Source: Thiopontia sp964344135 (lineage in GTDB: Bacteria > Pseudomonadota > Gammaproteobacteria > GCF-002020875). Taken from it: a DNA stretch of 31,625 bases. Made by a program: the position numbers and the translations under genes. The notes under the pieces were generated by a model. The model was not told where the DNA came from. It saw only the letters and a program-made list of their open reading frames with translations, and searched no databases. This document shows positions 7,290-16,493 of this stretch, one piece after another. The DNA is taken from NCBI GenBank assembly GCA_964344135.1, contig CAYFMF010000021.1:1-31625 (forward strand). Direction: 5' to 3'. Within the stretch, counting starts at the first letter, position 1; each line of letters starts with the position of its first letter.

Positions 7290-9293
7290 ATGAATAACCT
7301 CTTCTCCAGACGCAAGTATTGGGCGCACCGTTTTGGTATTGCGCCGGTACTACCGATCTCCCGCGAGGAGATGGATCAGCTGGGGTGGGACTCCTGCGAT
7401 ATTATCCTGGTGACCGGTGATGCCTATGTGGACCACCCAAGCTTTGGGATGGCGCTGATTGGACGTCTGCTGGAGTCGCAGGGGTTTCGGGTCGGCATCA
7501 TCTCCCAGCCCGACTGGACGAGTGTGGAGTCCTTCCGCCAGCTTGGAAGGCCCAACCTCTTTTTCGGGGTCACCGCCGGGAACATGGACTCCATGGTCAA
7601 CCGGTACACCTCGGACCGCAGGATTCGCAGGGATGACGCCTACACCCCGGGAGGAGAGGGGGGCAAGAGGCCGGACCGTTCAACCATTGTCTACAGCCAG
7701 CGCTGCAGGGAGGCGTACAGTGGGGTCCCCATTGTCATAGGGGGGATCGAGGCCAGTCTGCGGCGGCTGGCCCATTATGACTACTGGTCAGACAAGGTGC
7801 GCCGATCCATTCTGATGGACTCCCGTGCTGACCTGCTGCTGTTTGGAAATGCGGAACGGGCAGTTGTCGAGCTGGCGCACCGGATCGCAGCTGGTGAGTC
7901 GATCACTGCAATGGATGACCTTCGAGGAAGTGCCAGAGTTCTCGATCGATCCGCGGTTGCGGAGCGGGAGACGGAGTGGCACCTCCTTGACCTATCCACA
8001 CTTCCGGAGGAGAGGATGCGCACCCCATCCACATTCACTGGGCCACGTGACCGGAGTGTCATCCATCTCCCCTCCTATGAGCAGGTAAGAGAGAATCCCG
8101 CACTCTATGCACACACCTCCAGGCTGTTCCACCTGGAGACCAACCCGGGTAATGCACGTGCCCTGCTGCAGCCGCATGGTGACCGGATGGTATGGGTCAA
8201 CCCGCCACCGGTTCCGCTTACCACGGAGGAGCTTGATCGCATCTATGAGCTCCCCTATACGCGACGACCACACCCATCCTGTGGGGATGAGAGAGTTCCT
8301 GCCTACGAGATGATCCGCTTCTCGATCAATATCATGCGTGGCTGTTTTGGGGGTTGTACCTTCTGTTCCATTACCGAACATGAGGGGAGGATCATCCAGA
8401 GCCGTTCCGAAGCGTCGATCCTGCGTGAGATCGAGGAGGTACAGAACATTCCCGGCTTCACCGGAAACATCTCCGATCTCGGTGGCCCCACGGCGAACAT
8501 GTACCGCATGCGCTGCAAGAGCAGGGAGATAGAGTCCTCATGCCGCCGCCTCTCCTGTGTCTACCCAGAGATCTGCAGACATATGGATACCAGCCACCGG
8601 CCACTGATTCACCTCTATCGCAACGCACGGGCACTGCCGGGAGTAAAGCGGGTCTTCATTGCATCCGGATTGCGTTATGACCTGGCGGTCCGCTCCCCGG
8701 AGTATGTCGAGGAGCTGGTCACGCACCATGTTGGTGGATATCTCAAGATCGCACCGGAGCATACCGAGCAGGGGCCACTCTCCAAAATGATGAAGCCCGG
8801 GATCAACTCCTTCTACCGTTTTCGTGAGATGTTTGACCGCTTCTCCAGGAAGGCGAACAAGGAGCAGTATCTGATCCCCTATTTTATCGCCGCCCACCCG
8901 GGAACAACGGATGAGGATATGGCAAACCTCTCTCTCTGGCTGAAGAGGAACCGGTTTCGCCCCGATCAGGTACAAAACTTCCTCCCCACCCCGATGTCAC
9001 TGGCAACTACCATGTACCATACGGAACGCAATCCACTGCGCAAGGTGAGAGCCGATTCCGAACAGGTGCCGATACCCAGAGGGGAGAGAAAACGGAGACT
9101 TCACAAGGCCTTCCTTCGTTACCATGATCCAGATAACTGGCCGCTGTTGCGCCGTGCCCTGAGCCGTATGGGGAGGGGAGAGCTGATTGGCTCCGGCAAG
9201 GATCAGCTGATCCCTGCAGAGAGTTACAGAAGAGGGGGCAAGGGAAAACAGAACCGAAGAGTGGGTAGAGATCCGCACCGCAAGAGGCGATGA
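7290..9293 (+). CDS. YgiQ-family radical SAM protein
   Basis: A 667-residue cytoplasmic radical S-adenosylmethionine protein of the YgiQ family (UPF0313), whose reaction is unknown. The N-terminal W-D-S-C-D-I-I-L-V-T-G-D-A-Y-V-D-H-P-S-F-G region (near residues 30-53) is characteristic. The three iron-sulfur cysteines appear as C-F-G-G-C-T-F-C near residue 352, a C-x3-C-x2-C radical SAM motif. The central V-I-G-G-I-E-A-S-L-R-R segment and the C-terminal N-F-L-P-T-P-M-S-L-A-T-T-M-Y are also family signatures. The C-terminus is a basic tail. The start ATG has no recognisable ribosome binding site but a -10-like TATAAT immediately before it. relA follows after 3 bp, so the two are probably cotranscribed. 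Confidence 0.94.
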   Translation: MNNLFSRRKYWAHRFGIAPVLPISREEMDQLGWDSCDIILVTGDAYVDHPSFGMALIGRLLESQGFRVGIISQPDWTSVESFRQLGRPNLFFGVTAGNMDSMVNRYTSDRRIRRDDAYTPGGEGGKRPDRSTIVYSQRCREAYSGVPIVIGGIEASLRRLAHYDYWSDKVRRSILMDSRADLLLFGNAERAVVELAHRIAAGESITAMDDLRGSARVLDRSAVAERETEWHLLDLSTLPEERMRTPSTFTGPRDRSVIHLPSYEQVRENPALYAHTSRLFHLETNPGNARALLQPHGDRMVWVNPPPVPLTTEELDRIYELPYTRRPHPSCGDERVPAYEMIRFSINIMRGCFGGCTFCSITEHEGRIIQSRSEASILREIEEVQNIPGFTGNISDLGGPTANMYRMRCKSREIESSCRRLSCVYPEICRHMDTSHRPLIHLYRNARALPGVKRVFIASGLRYDLAVRSPEYVEELVTHHVGGYLKIAPEHTEQGPLSKMMKPGINSFYRFREMFDRFSRKANKEQYLIPYFIAAHPGTTDEDMANLSLWLKRNRFRPDQVQNFLPTPMSLATTMYHTERNPLRKVRADSEQVPIPRGERKRRLHKAFLRYHDPDNWPLLRRALSRMGRGELIGSGKDQLIPAESYRRGGKGKQNRRVGRDPHRKRR

Positions 9294-9296
9294 ACC

Positions 9297-11423
9297 ATGG
9301 AGCATGAAGAGAAAACCGCCACACAAAGTGAAACGGCAATGGCCTGGATCCGGAGCCACGCCAGCGAGCACCTTTCTGCCGAGGAGCGGAAGAGGGCACT
9401 GGAGGCAGCAACAGCTGTCTCTCAGTCGGTTCACGAGATCGCTCCACAGGACCATGAGATGGTTGCTGCAGCAATGTTCTACAGCTATTTCCGCTCCTCC
9501 GGCCTGCCTGTTGATTCTCAGCTGGAGGAGATCATTGGAGATGCTGTTGCGGGGCTGGTCCAGGGCACAGTAGAGATGACCGCACTCCACTTGCACCTGC
9601 ACCAGAGTGGGGGGCAAGGGGAGGGGCACCATGAGAACCTGCGCAAGATGTTGCTGGCCATGGCCAAGGATGTGCGTGTGGTTGTGATCAAGCTGGCCGA
9701 CCACCTCTATCTGATGCGCCACCCAGAGGGGGCAGGCAGTGATCAGCAGAGAGAAAACGCGCTGCTTACCCGAAATATCCTCGCACCACTGGCCAACCGT
9801 CTCGGGATGGGGGCACTGAAGTGGCAGCTGGAGGACCTCGCCTTTCGTACTCTGGAGCCGGATGCCTACAGGCGGCTCTCGAATCAGATTGATCAGAAGC
9901 GGGCAGAACGGGATAGTTATATCCGGCTCTCAATAGCGGCCATTAGGGAGGCGCTGAAGCAGGCATCAATCAGTGGGGAGGTAAGCGGCCGTACCAAGCA
10001 TCTCTACAGCATCTGGAAGAAGATGCAGCGCAAACAGGTTGAGGTTGGTTCACTCTATGATCTGCACGCAGTACGGATATTGGTGGGTTCGGTCTCGGAC
10101 TGTTATGCAGCGCTTGGGGTCGTCCATGGGCTCTGGTCACACATTCCCAGGGAGTTTGATGATTACATCGCCAACCCGAAGGGGAACAACTATCGCTCAA
10201 TTCATACCGCAGTTCACGGGCCGGAGGGCCGTGTGCTGGAGATACAGATACGCACCCATGAGATGCATGATGCCGCCGAGTTGGGTATTGCGGCCCACTG
10301 GAGGTACAAGGAGGGAACCCGTTATGATCCTGGATTTGAGAGGAAAATCAACTGGCTGAGGCAGCTTCTTGAGTGGAAGGATGAGATTACTGAACAGGAG
10401 AGGATGGCAGAACAGTTCAGGGATGAGATGGTAGAGGAGCATATTTATGTACTGACACCGGAGGGAGAGGTGGTCGAGTTGCCAGAGGGGAGTACTGCGC
10501 TTGACTTTGCCTATGCCATCCATAGCGGATTGGGACACAGAACAAGAGGGGCCAAGGTGGATGGAAAAATTGCCCCACTGAATCAACCCCTGCAATCGGG
10601 GCAACGCATTGAGATCCTGACGGTCAAGGAGGGCGCCCCCACCAGAGACTGGATGAACCCAAACCTTGGTTATCTTCACACCTCGCGTGCCCGCTACCGG
10701 GTTCGGCAGTGGTTCAGAAAGCAGGATTTTGAGGAAAATGTTGCTGCAGGAAGAGCGATCCTCGAGCGCGAGATGGTACGGGGCGGTTCACCCAATCTGC
10801 CACTGGAAAAGCTGGTACAGCGTTATGAGCAGAAGGGGAGTGAGGCACTCTATGCTGCAATTGGTCAGGGGGATATTACCTCCGGACAGATCGCTGGTGC
10901 AATTTTGTCCCTGACATCATCGCCGGTAAAGAGAAAAAAAGGTCACCACAAAACAGCGGTCGGGGGCGATGCCGAGAACCGGGAGATATCGATTCGTGGG
11001 GTTGGAAAGCTACTGACCACCATTGCAAACTGCTGCCACCCCGAATATCCGGAACCCATTATCGGTTTTATTACCCGGGGGCGGGGAGTAACGATTCACA
11101 GCGAGGTCTGCCCCAATGCGCTGCACCTGATTGAGACCGAGCCTGATCGGGTTATTGAGGTCTCCTGGGGGTTAATGGAGGATGAGAACTGTGAGTACAG
11201 TATTTCAATTCAGGCCTATGATCGTTCGGGACTGCTGAGCGATATTACAACACTATTCAGGAATGAGTCCGCAAATATTGACTCCATCAATACCTCCACC
11301 GATCGAGAAAACCATATTGCACGTATTGATCTGAATATCGAACTGAATAGAGATATCAGCATTGGGAAAATACTGGATCAACTGCTTAGAATGAAGAATA
11401 TTATCTCTGCTGTAAGAACTTAA
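9297..11423 (+). CDS. relA: RelA-type (p)ppGpp synthetase
   Basis: A 708-residue long RelA/SpoT homologue that makes the stringent-response alarmone (p)ppGpp on stalled ribosomes. Domains in order: an N-terminal pseudo-hydrolase domain in which the catalytic L-x-H-D motif is absent (A-A-A-M-F-Y-S-Y-F instead); the synthetase domain with G-R-T-K-H-L-Y-S-I-W-K-K-M near residue 230 and R-E-F-D-D-Y-I-A-N-P-K near residue 286; a TGS domain at about 380-440; a zinc-finger-like segment N-C-C-H-P (Cys-Cys at about 579-580); and an ACT domain from about 625. The E-F-D-D motif is that of monofunctional RelA rather than the R-F-K-D of bifunctional Rel/SpoT. Hydrolysis must therefore come from another protein elsewhere. 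It starts 3 bp after the radical SAM gene. Confidence 0.95.
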   Translation: MEHEEKTATQSETAMAWIRSHASEHLSAEERKRALEAATAVSQSVHEIAPQDHEMVAAAMFYSYFRSSGLPVDSQLEEIIGDAVAGLVQGTVEMTALHLHLHQSGGQGEGHHENLRKMLLAMAKDVRVVVIKLADHLYLMRHPEGAGSDQQRENALLTRNILAPLANRLGMGALKWQLEDLAFRTLEPDAYRRLSNQIDQKRAERDSYIRLSIAAIREALKQASISGEVSGRTKHLYSIWKKMQRKQVEVGSLYDLHAVRILVGSVSDCYAALGVVHGLWSHIPREFDDYIANPKGNNYRSIHTAVHGPEGRVLEIQIRTHEMHDAAELGIAAHWRYKEGTRYDPGFERKINWLRQLLEWKDEITEQERMAEQFRDEMVEEHIYVLTPEGEVVELPEGSTALDFAYAIHSGLGHRTRGAKVDGKIAPLNQPLQSGQRIEILTVKEGAPTRDWMNPNLGYLHTSRARYRVRQWFRKQDFEENVAAGRAILEREMVRGGSPNLPLEKLVQRYEQKGSEALYAAIGQGDITSGQIAGAILSLTSSPVKRKKGHHKTAVGGDAENREISIRGVGKLLTTIANCCHPEYPEPIIGFITRGRGVTIHSEVCPNALHLIETEPDRVIEVSWGLMEDENCEYSISIQAYDRSGLLSDITTLFRNESANIDSINTSTDRENHIARIDLNIELNRDISIGKILDQLLRMKNIISAVRT

Positions 11424-11556
11424 TAAAAATATTTGTTTTTTCATAATAGACGTATTATATTTATCACCACTTTCAGTGTTATCAATGCTGATGCAAAACA
11501 GATAGTGTTGTACAACGAAAGATAATACCCATTGAATATAGAACAAGAGAGCACAT
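11424..11556 (+). promoter_or_regulatory. AT-rich upstream region of the H-NS-like gene with a 10-bp palindrome
   Basis: These 133 bases between relA and the H-NS-like gene are much more AT-rich than the flanking genes. They contain the perfect palindrome GTTGTACAAC at 11507-11516 and GATAAT at 11521-11526. AT-rich, curved DNA is a usual target of H-NS-type proteins, so autoregulation is plausible, but no promoter could be fixed with confidence. Confidence 0.4.
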
Positions 11557-11925
11557 ATGAATCCAAAAAAAATGAGTGATGCCAGACTCGCAACGGCCAT
11601 CAAGAAGGCAACTGCCGATCTGAAAAAACTGACTGCCGAGGCAGAGCGCAGAAAGCAGGCGAATAGTGCAGAGGCCAAGGTTGAAAAGGAGCTGGCAGCG
11701 CTTGCCAAGAAATATGGGGCCGCAACCGTAAAGAAACTCGCTGCAAGTACCAAGGGGAAAGGGCGGGGCAAGCCAGCAACAAAACGTGCCAAGGTCAAGC
11801 CTGTTTACCGTAATCCAGACAATCCCCAGGAGACCTGGACCGGTCGCGGCCGTTCACCAAAATGGGTGGTGGCAGCAGAAAAGAAACATGGTGGGCGTGA
11901 CAAGTTGAGGATCGAGAACCAGTAA
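11557..11925 (+). CDS. H-NS-family nucleoid protein
   Basis: A 122-residue basic DNA-binding protein. The C-terminus Y-R-N-P-D-N-P-Q-E-T-W-T-G-R-G-R-S-P-K-W (about 88-107) is the H-NS family DNA-binding signature, whose R-G-R core inserts into the minor groove of AT-rich DNA. The N-terminal half is an Ala/Lys/Glu-rich predicted helix (A-x-x-K-K-A-T-A-D-L-K-K-L), which would serve as the oligomerisation coiled coil. A basic linker (G-K-G-R-G-K-P-A-T-K-R-A-K) joins them. It is probably a xenogeneic silencer and nucleoid organiser. The gene has its own AT-rich upstream region, an AAGAGAG ribosome binding site and a strong terminator 20 bp downstream, so it is monocistronic. Confidence 0.9.
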   Translation: MNPKKMSDARLATAIKKATADLKKLTAEAERRKQANSAEAKVEKELAALAKKYGAATVKKLAASTKGKGRGKPATKRAKVKPVYRNPDNPQETWTGRGRSPKWVVAAEKKHGGRDKLRIENQ

Positions 11926-11945
11926 CCGGTTCATCTACCCATCAG

Positions 11946-11977
11946 AAAAAGGCCTGTTTTCCCAGCAGGCCTTTTTT
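11946..11977 (+). terminator. rho-independent terminator after the H-NS-like gene
   Basis: An inverted repeat of GGCCTG (11951-11956) and CAGGCC (11966-11971), extended by AAAAA upstream and TTTTTT downstream, around a 9-base loop. The T run follows the stem directly. It lies 20 bp after the stop codon. Confidence 0.92.
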
Positions 11978-12068
11978 GTGGATACTCCAGTGCCATTTCT
12001 CTATTCAGTGTTACAGTAAACGCTCGAGGAAATCCTGAATATGCACCAAAACAGACCAGGTTGACCAA

Positions 12069-13307
12069 ATGAAAAGAGTTCTTCGCCTTCTTGCCCCGCT
12101 ATTGATATTGGCGCTCTCCATATCAGGGTTTATTGCACTGAAGATGTCTCGAGAGGCTCCGGTGGTTATTCAGTCCGATGAGGTTGTCTGGCGTGTAGAC
12201 TCGATGGTTGTCACTCCGAATATCAATAGACCTCAACTGACGCTCTATGGAGTAACCGAGGCGGCGACATTCAGTGAGATCAAGTCCACACTGAGCGCTG
12301 AGGTTACAGCAGTTCCGGTCCATGAAGGGCAGCGGGTTGAAGAGGGTGGGCAGCTGGTTGAACTGGATTCAAGCGAGAGTCTGCTTCTGGTGCAACAGCG
12401 TCAGGCGGAGATTGATGAGATCAACGCCCAGATTGAACTGGAGGAGATCAAATATCGCTCCAACCAGCAGGCATTGAGAGGGGAGCAACAGCTTCTCCAG
12501 TTGAGAGAGGGCGAACTGGAACGCATTCGACGTCTCAAGAAAGGGAGCATGATCTCGGAGTCTGCAGCCGATCAGGCGTTGCAAAAAGTGGAGGAGCAGC
12601 TGATTCGGGTCACCGAGCGACAACAGCAGATTGATGGTTTTCTGCCGCAAAAACGTCGTCTTGAGGCGCAACGGGAACAGACCCGTACACTGCTCTCCCA
12701 AACCAGACTGGATCTTCAGAAGGCGAGCCTCCATGCGCCATATGGTGCGATTGTCCATCAGATCCCGGTTGCTCCAGGCGAACGGGTACGTGCAGGTGAT
12801 ATCGTCGCCTCGCTCTACGACCCGAACTCCATCGAGATCCGGGCACAACTTCCAAGAACCTCCATCCAGTTGGTCCGCAGCGGTCTCAAGCGGGGAGAGG
12901 AGATCCTGATGAGTGGCTCTGTCGATGGCATACCGCTTCAGGCAAGGCTGGAGCGACTGGTCTCCAGGCGTATCGATGAGGTGAGTGGTATTGACGGGAT
13001 CTTTGTGGTTACCGAACGCTCAGCACCCCTGCTTCCAGGGAGGGCACTACAGTTCTCTGTCACCATGCCCGAGGCCACGGAGAGTGTGGTACTCCCTTAT
13101 GAGGCGCTCTATGAGAACAACAGAATCTACCGTATCGACAGTGAAGGGCGCCTTGAGCCACTCACAGTATCAATACTGGGGTGGGGTGGTGCCGGAGATG
13201 AGTCACAGGTTGTCATCCATACCCCGTTGCTGACTGCCGGAGAGAGGGTTGTGACCACCCATCTTCCCGATGCAATGAAGGGGCTCAGGGTAGAGTATGA
13301 GCAGTGA
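12069..13307 (+). CDS. RND efflux periplasmic adaptor subunit
   Basis: A 412-residue membrane-fusion protein of a tripartite RND pump. An N-terminal membrane anchor or uncleaved signal (MKRVLRLLAPLLILALSISG) is followed by a biotinyl-lipoyl half (V-P-V-H-E-G-Q-R-V-E-E-G-G-Q-L-V near 80-95) and a helical hairpin of about 105-220 rich in Gln, Glu and Leu. The second lipoyl half is A-P-Y-G-A-I-V-H-Q-I-P-V-A-P-G-E-R-V-R-A-G-D near 225, followed by beta-barrel and membrane-proximal domains. It overlaps the permease gene by 11 bp. No outer-membrane channel gene is present, so the pump must use one from elsewhere. The substrate cannot be told from the sequence. A weak purine-rich site precedes the ATG. 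Confidence 0.9.
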   Translation: MKRVLRLLAPLLILALSISGFIALKMSREAPVVIQSDEVVWRVDSMVVTPNINRPQLTLYGVTEAATFSEIKSTLSAEVTAVPVHEGQRVEEGGQLVELDSSESLLLVQQRQAEIDEINAQIELEEIKYRSNQQALRGEQQLLQLREGELERIRRLKKGSMISESAADQALQKVEEQLIRVTERQQQIDGFLPQKRRLEAQREQTRTLLSQTRLDLQKASLHAPYGAIVHQIPVAPGERVRAGDIVASLYDPNSIEIRAQLPRTSIQLVRSGLKRGEEILMSGSVDGIPLQARLERLVSRRIDEVSGIDGIFVVTERSAPLLPGRALQFSVTMPEATESVVLPYEALYENNRIYRIDSEGRLEPLTVSILGWGGAGDESQVVIHTPLLTAGERVVTTHLPDAMKGLRVEYEQ

Positions 13308-16300
13308 TCTGATCAGCCGTTTTGCCCGCCATCGGGTTGCGGCAAATTTGCTGATGCTGATCATGATTCTTGCCGGCATCTGGGGTGTCTCCCATATGAA
13401 TCGCCAGTTCTTCCCGACATTTTCAGTTGAGGTGGTTACAGTCCGTGTGGAGTGGCCTGGAGCCTCGGCAGAGGATGTATCCGCCTCAATCACCACTCCA
13501 CTGGAGCAGGAGCTCCGACAGGTGGATGGCGTCGACCTGATGACCTCTACCAGTGCTGAGGGGGTCGCCTCCATCTCCCTGGAATTTGATGATGCAAGTG
13601 ATATGCAGTGGGCGACCGAACGGGTCAAGGAGCAGGTGAACAGCGTCCGCTCCCTGCCGGCAGACTCCGAGACCCCAAAGATCTCCAGAACGGTTCGCCA
13701 TGACCCCATCGCCCGGGTAGTGGTCTCCTCACAAAACGGCATCGAGGAGATTCGCTCTCTGATTCATGGCTATCAGAGAGCGCTTTTGCAGCGCGGGATT
13801 GCAAAGATCTATACCAGTGGGCTGCCTGAGGCCGAGATTGCAATCCAGGTCCCGATGGAGGCGGCGGTCGATCTGGGGCTCTCCCATGAGCAGATTGGCA
13901 ATCGGATCCAGGGGATGAGTCGAAATGACCCTGCCGGTCTGGTCGGTGAGGCCGATAACAGCCGTCAGCTTCGATCACCGGGACAGCTCCGTGGGGAGCA
14001 GCAGTTCTCAGCACTGACCTTTCAGGGGCGGGTGGGTCGAGAGTCCATCCCCCTGGGCTCCATCGCGCTGATTGAACGTCGTGCGCGGAGGAGCGAGTCA
14101 CAACTCTACTTTCATGGTGTTCCAGCAGTCGAGATGCGACTGATGCGCGCCGAGCAGGCCGACTCACTGAAGTCAGCAGAGATCATGATTGAGTGGATGG
14201 ATGAGGTCACCAGCGGGGTACTGCCTCCAGGTGTTGAGGTCCACCGTTTTGACGAGAGCTGGTCGTTGATTCGGGAGCGTCTTACGCTGCTGATTCACAA
14301 CGGTGCCGGGGGGCTGCTGCTGGTTGTTGCCATTCTCTTTCTCTTTCTCAACGGTCGGGTTGCACTCTGGGTTGCTGTTGGGATCCCGACCTCTTTCCTG
14401 GCAACACTGGCAATCCTCTATGCGATTGGGGGCTCCATCAACATGGTCAGCCTCTTTGCCCTGATCATGGCGCTCGGCATTATTGTCGATGATGCGATCG
14501 TGGTCGGAGAGGATGCGTTGACCCATTACCAGAGTGGAGAGGGGGCCCTCAATGCAGCCGTGGGTGGTGCCAGGAGAATGTTCTATCCGGTACTCTCCTC
14601 TTCGCTCACCACCATTGCCGCCTTTCTACCCCTGATGCTGATTGGGGGGCAGATGGGAAAGATCCTGATCGATATCCCCATCATCATTGTCTGCGTTCTG
14701 GTCGCCTCCCTGATCGAGTGTTTTCTTGTCCTTCCAGGTCATCTGCAGCACACCTTCAGTCGTGCCACTGCACTGCTGTCCGATGCACGCCACCAATCTG
14801 CAGGGCGGGTACGTGTTGCCCTTGATAACCGTTTCAACCGCTTTAGAGTGCACGTTTTTCTGCCGCTGGTACGCTGGGCACTCTACCACCGCGGGATTGT
14901 CATCAGTACAACGGTTGGTCTGCTGATCCTGACCATTGGGCTGGTGGTTGGCGGGCGACTCTCATTCAGCTTCTTTCCTGCACCGGAGGGCAATATCTTC
15001 TATGCCAATGTCGACTTTGTCTCCGGTACCCCACGAGATGAGGTGGATCGCTACATGAAACAGCTGGAGCAGAGCCTCTATCAGACCGAGACGGAGCTGG
15101 GAGGCACTCTTCTTGCGGCCGTTGAGTCCCGCCGAGGTGTATCCGGATCACGCGGTGCCGGCACCCGAAGATCGGGAGACCAGTTTGGATCGATGATTAT
15201 TGAGTTAATTCCAGCCGAGAATCGTTCCCTGAGGGTTCAGGACTTCATTACCAGCTGGAAGCGAATCACTCCACATGCCCCAGGACTGGAGACACTCTCT
15301 ATCGAGAAACGCAAACATGGTCCATCGGGCAAGGATATCGAGATTCGCCTGAGCGGCGCAGGGGAGCAGATGGGTGAGATCAAATCCGCTTCCAACGAGA
15401 TCATGGATGCACTGCGCTCAATGGATGGTGTGGTTGCGGTTGAGGATGACATGCCCTACGGAAAGGAGCAGCTCATCTTCTCCCTGAGTGCCGAGGGGCG
15501 TCAGCGTGGACTCTCACTGCAGGAGATCGGTGCCCAGCTTCATGCCGCCTTTGATGGAAAGAGGATCCAGATCTACAACGAGGGGGATGAGGAGCTTGAG
15601 GTGAGAGTCCTGTTGCCGGATGCCGAGCGCAGGAAGATCTCATTCCTGCACCAATTCATGTTTATCTCCAGTTCGGGGGAGGCCATTCCCCTGATCAACC
15701 TGGTGGAGTTCAGGCAACAACGTGGGTTTGAGGTTGTTCGTCACAGTGATGCCGAGCTGGCGGTCAACATCATGGCCGATGTGGATACAGAACGTCTCAA
15801 CGTTGCCAGCCTGCTGACGCAGCTGGAGGAGACGCTGTTACCCGAGATTACCCGGAAATACCCGGTTCAATACAGCTTTGAGGGGAAAAATGCCGATGAG
15901 CGTGAGACCATGAGTGACATGAGGCAGGGGGGGCTCCTGGCACTGATGTTGATCTATATTGTCCTTGCCTGGGTCTTCTCCTCCTACGGCTGGCCGCTGG
16001 TGGTGATGGCCACCATACCCTTTGGGGTGATTGGTGCCTTTCTGGGGCACTGGGTGATGGGGATGGATATCACGCTGCTGTCGCTGTTCGGCCTCTTTGC
16101 CCTTGCAGGAATCGTGGTCAACGACTCCATTATCCTGGTTACCTTTTTCCGCAAACTGCGTGACCAGGGGATGGAGACCCGTGAGGCAATCGTTCAGGCG
16201 GCAGGGCAGCGTCTCAGAGCAGTCCTGCTCACCTCGCTGACCACAATCGCCGGCCTGCTTCCACTGCTGTTTGAGCGCTCCCTGCAGGCACAATATCTGA

Positions 16301-16410
16301 TACCCATGGCGATCTCGATCTCCTTTGGGCTTGCCGTCTCCACCTTTCTGGTCCTGCTCTTCGTGCCCACACTGCTCTCACTTCACGAGTCGGTCCGAGG
16401 CCATGGATAA
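13297..16410 (+). CDS. RND efflux permease
   Basis: A 1037-residue resistance-nodulation-division inner-membrane transporter, the usual size, with a helix near the N-terminus (L-L-M-L-I-M-I-L-A-G-I-W), two large periplasmic loops and helix clusters at about 335-480 and 865-1030. The fourth-helix proton-relay motif A-L-G-I-I-V-D-D-A-I-V-V-G-E-D has both aspartates. The corresponding tenth-helix motif reads A-G-I-V-V-N-D-S-I-I-L-V, with Asn where drug pumps such as AcrB have the relay lysine. That suggests a different RND subfamily from AcrB, and the exported substrate is unknown. The start overlaps the adaptor end by 11 bp, so they are co-translated. No terminator is visible after it. Confidence 0.92.
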   Translation: MSSDLISRFARHRVAANLLMLIMILAGIWGVSHMNRQFFPTFSVEVVTVRVEWPGASAEDVSASITTPLEQELRQVDGVDLMTSTSAEGVASISLEFDDASDMQWATERVKEQVNSVRSLPADSETPKISRTVRHDPIARVVVSSQNGIEEIRSLIHGYQRALLQRGIAKIYTSGLPEAEIAIQVPMEAAVDLGLSHEQIGNRIQGMSRNDPAGLVGEADNSRQLRSPGQLRGEQQFSALTFQGRVGRESIPLGSIALIERRARRSESQLYFHGVPAVEMRLMRAEQADSLKSAEIMIEWMDEVTSGVLPPGVEVHRFDESWSLIRERLTLLIHNGAGGLLLVVAILFLFLNGRVALWVAVGIPTSFLATLAILYAIGGSINMVSLFALIMALGIIVDDAIVVGEDALTHYQSGEGALNAAVGGARRMFYPVLSSSLTTIAAFLPLMLIGGQMGKILIDIPIIIVCVLVASLIECFLVLPGHLQHTFSRATALLSDARHQSAGRVRVALDNRFNRFRVHVFLPLVRWALYHRGIVISTTVGLLILTIGLVVGGRLSFSFFPAPEGNIFYANVDFVSGTPRDEVDRYMKQLEQSLYQTETELGGTLLAAVESRRGVSGSRGAGTRRSGDQFGSMIIELIPAENRSLRVQDFITSWKRITPHAPGLETLSIEKRKHGPSGKDIEIRLSGAGEQMGEIKSASNEIMDALRSMDGVVAVEDDMPYGKEQLIFSLSAEGRQRGLSLQEIGAQLHAAFDGKRIQIYNEGDEELEVRVLLPDAERRKISFLHQFMFISSSGEAIPLINLVEFRQQRGFEVVRHSDAELAVNIMADVDTERLNVASLLTQLEETLLPEITRKYPVQYSFEGKNADERETMSDMRQGGLLALMLIYIVLAWVFSSYGWPLVVMATIPFGVIGAFLGHWVMGMDITLLSLFGLFALAGIVVNDSIILVTFFRKLRDQGMETREAIVQAAGQRLRAVLLTSLTTIAGLLPLLFERSLQAQYLIPMAISISFGLAVSTFLVLLFVPTLLSLHESVRGHG

Positions 16411-16462
16411 CCAATGCTTATAAGCTGATTGAGAGGCGTGCGCCATTCCAGCGGGGGGTCTA

Positions 16463-16471
16463 TGGTAGAAT
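16463..16471 (+). promoter_or_regulatory. candidate extended -10 promoter of the PEPCK/HprK-like gene
   Basis: TGG-TAGAAT at 16463-16471 matches an extended -10 element (TGn then TAnnnT) and lies 22 bases before the ATG at 16494. No clear -35 hexamer is seen. It is the best promoter candidate in the 83-bp space after the RND permease. Confidence 0.35.
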
Positions 16472-16493
16472 TTAGCTCCTTTTTTAGCAGTGG

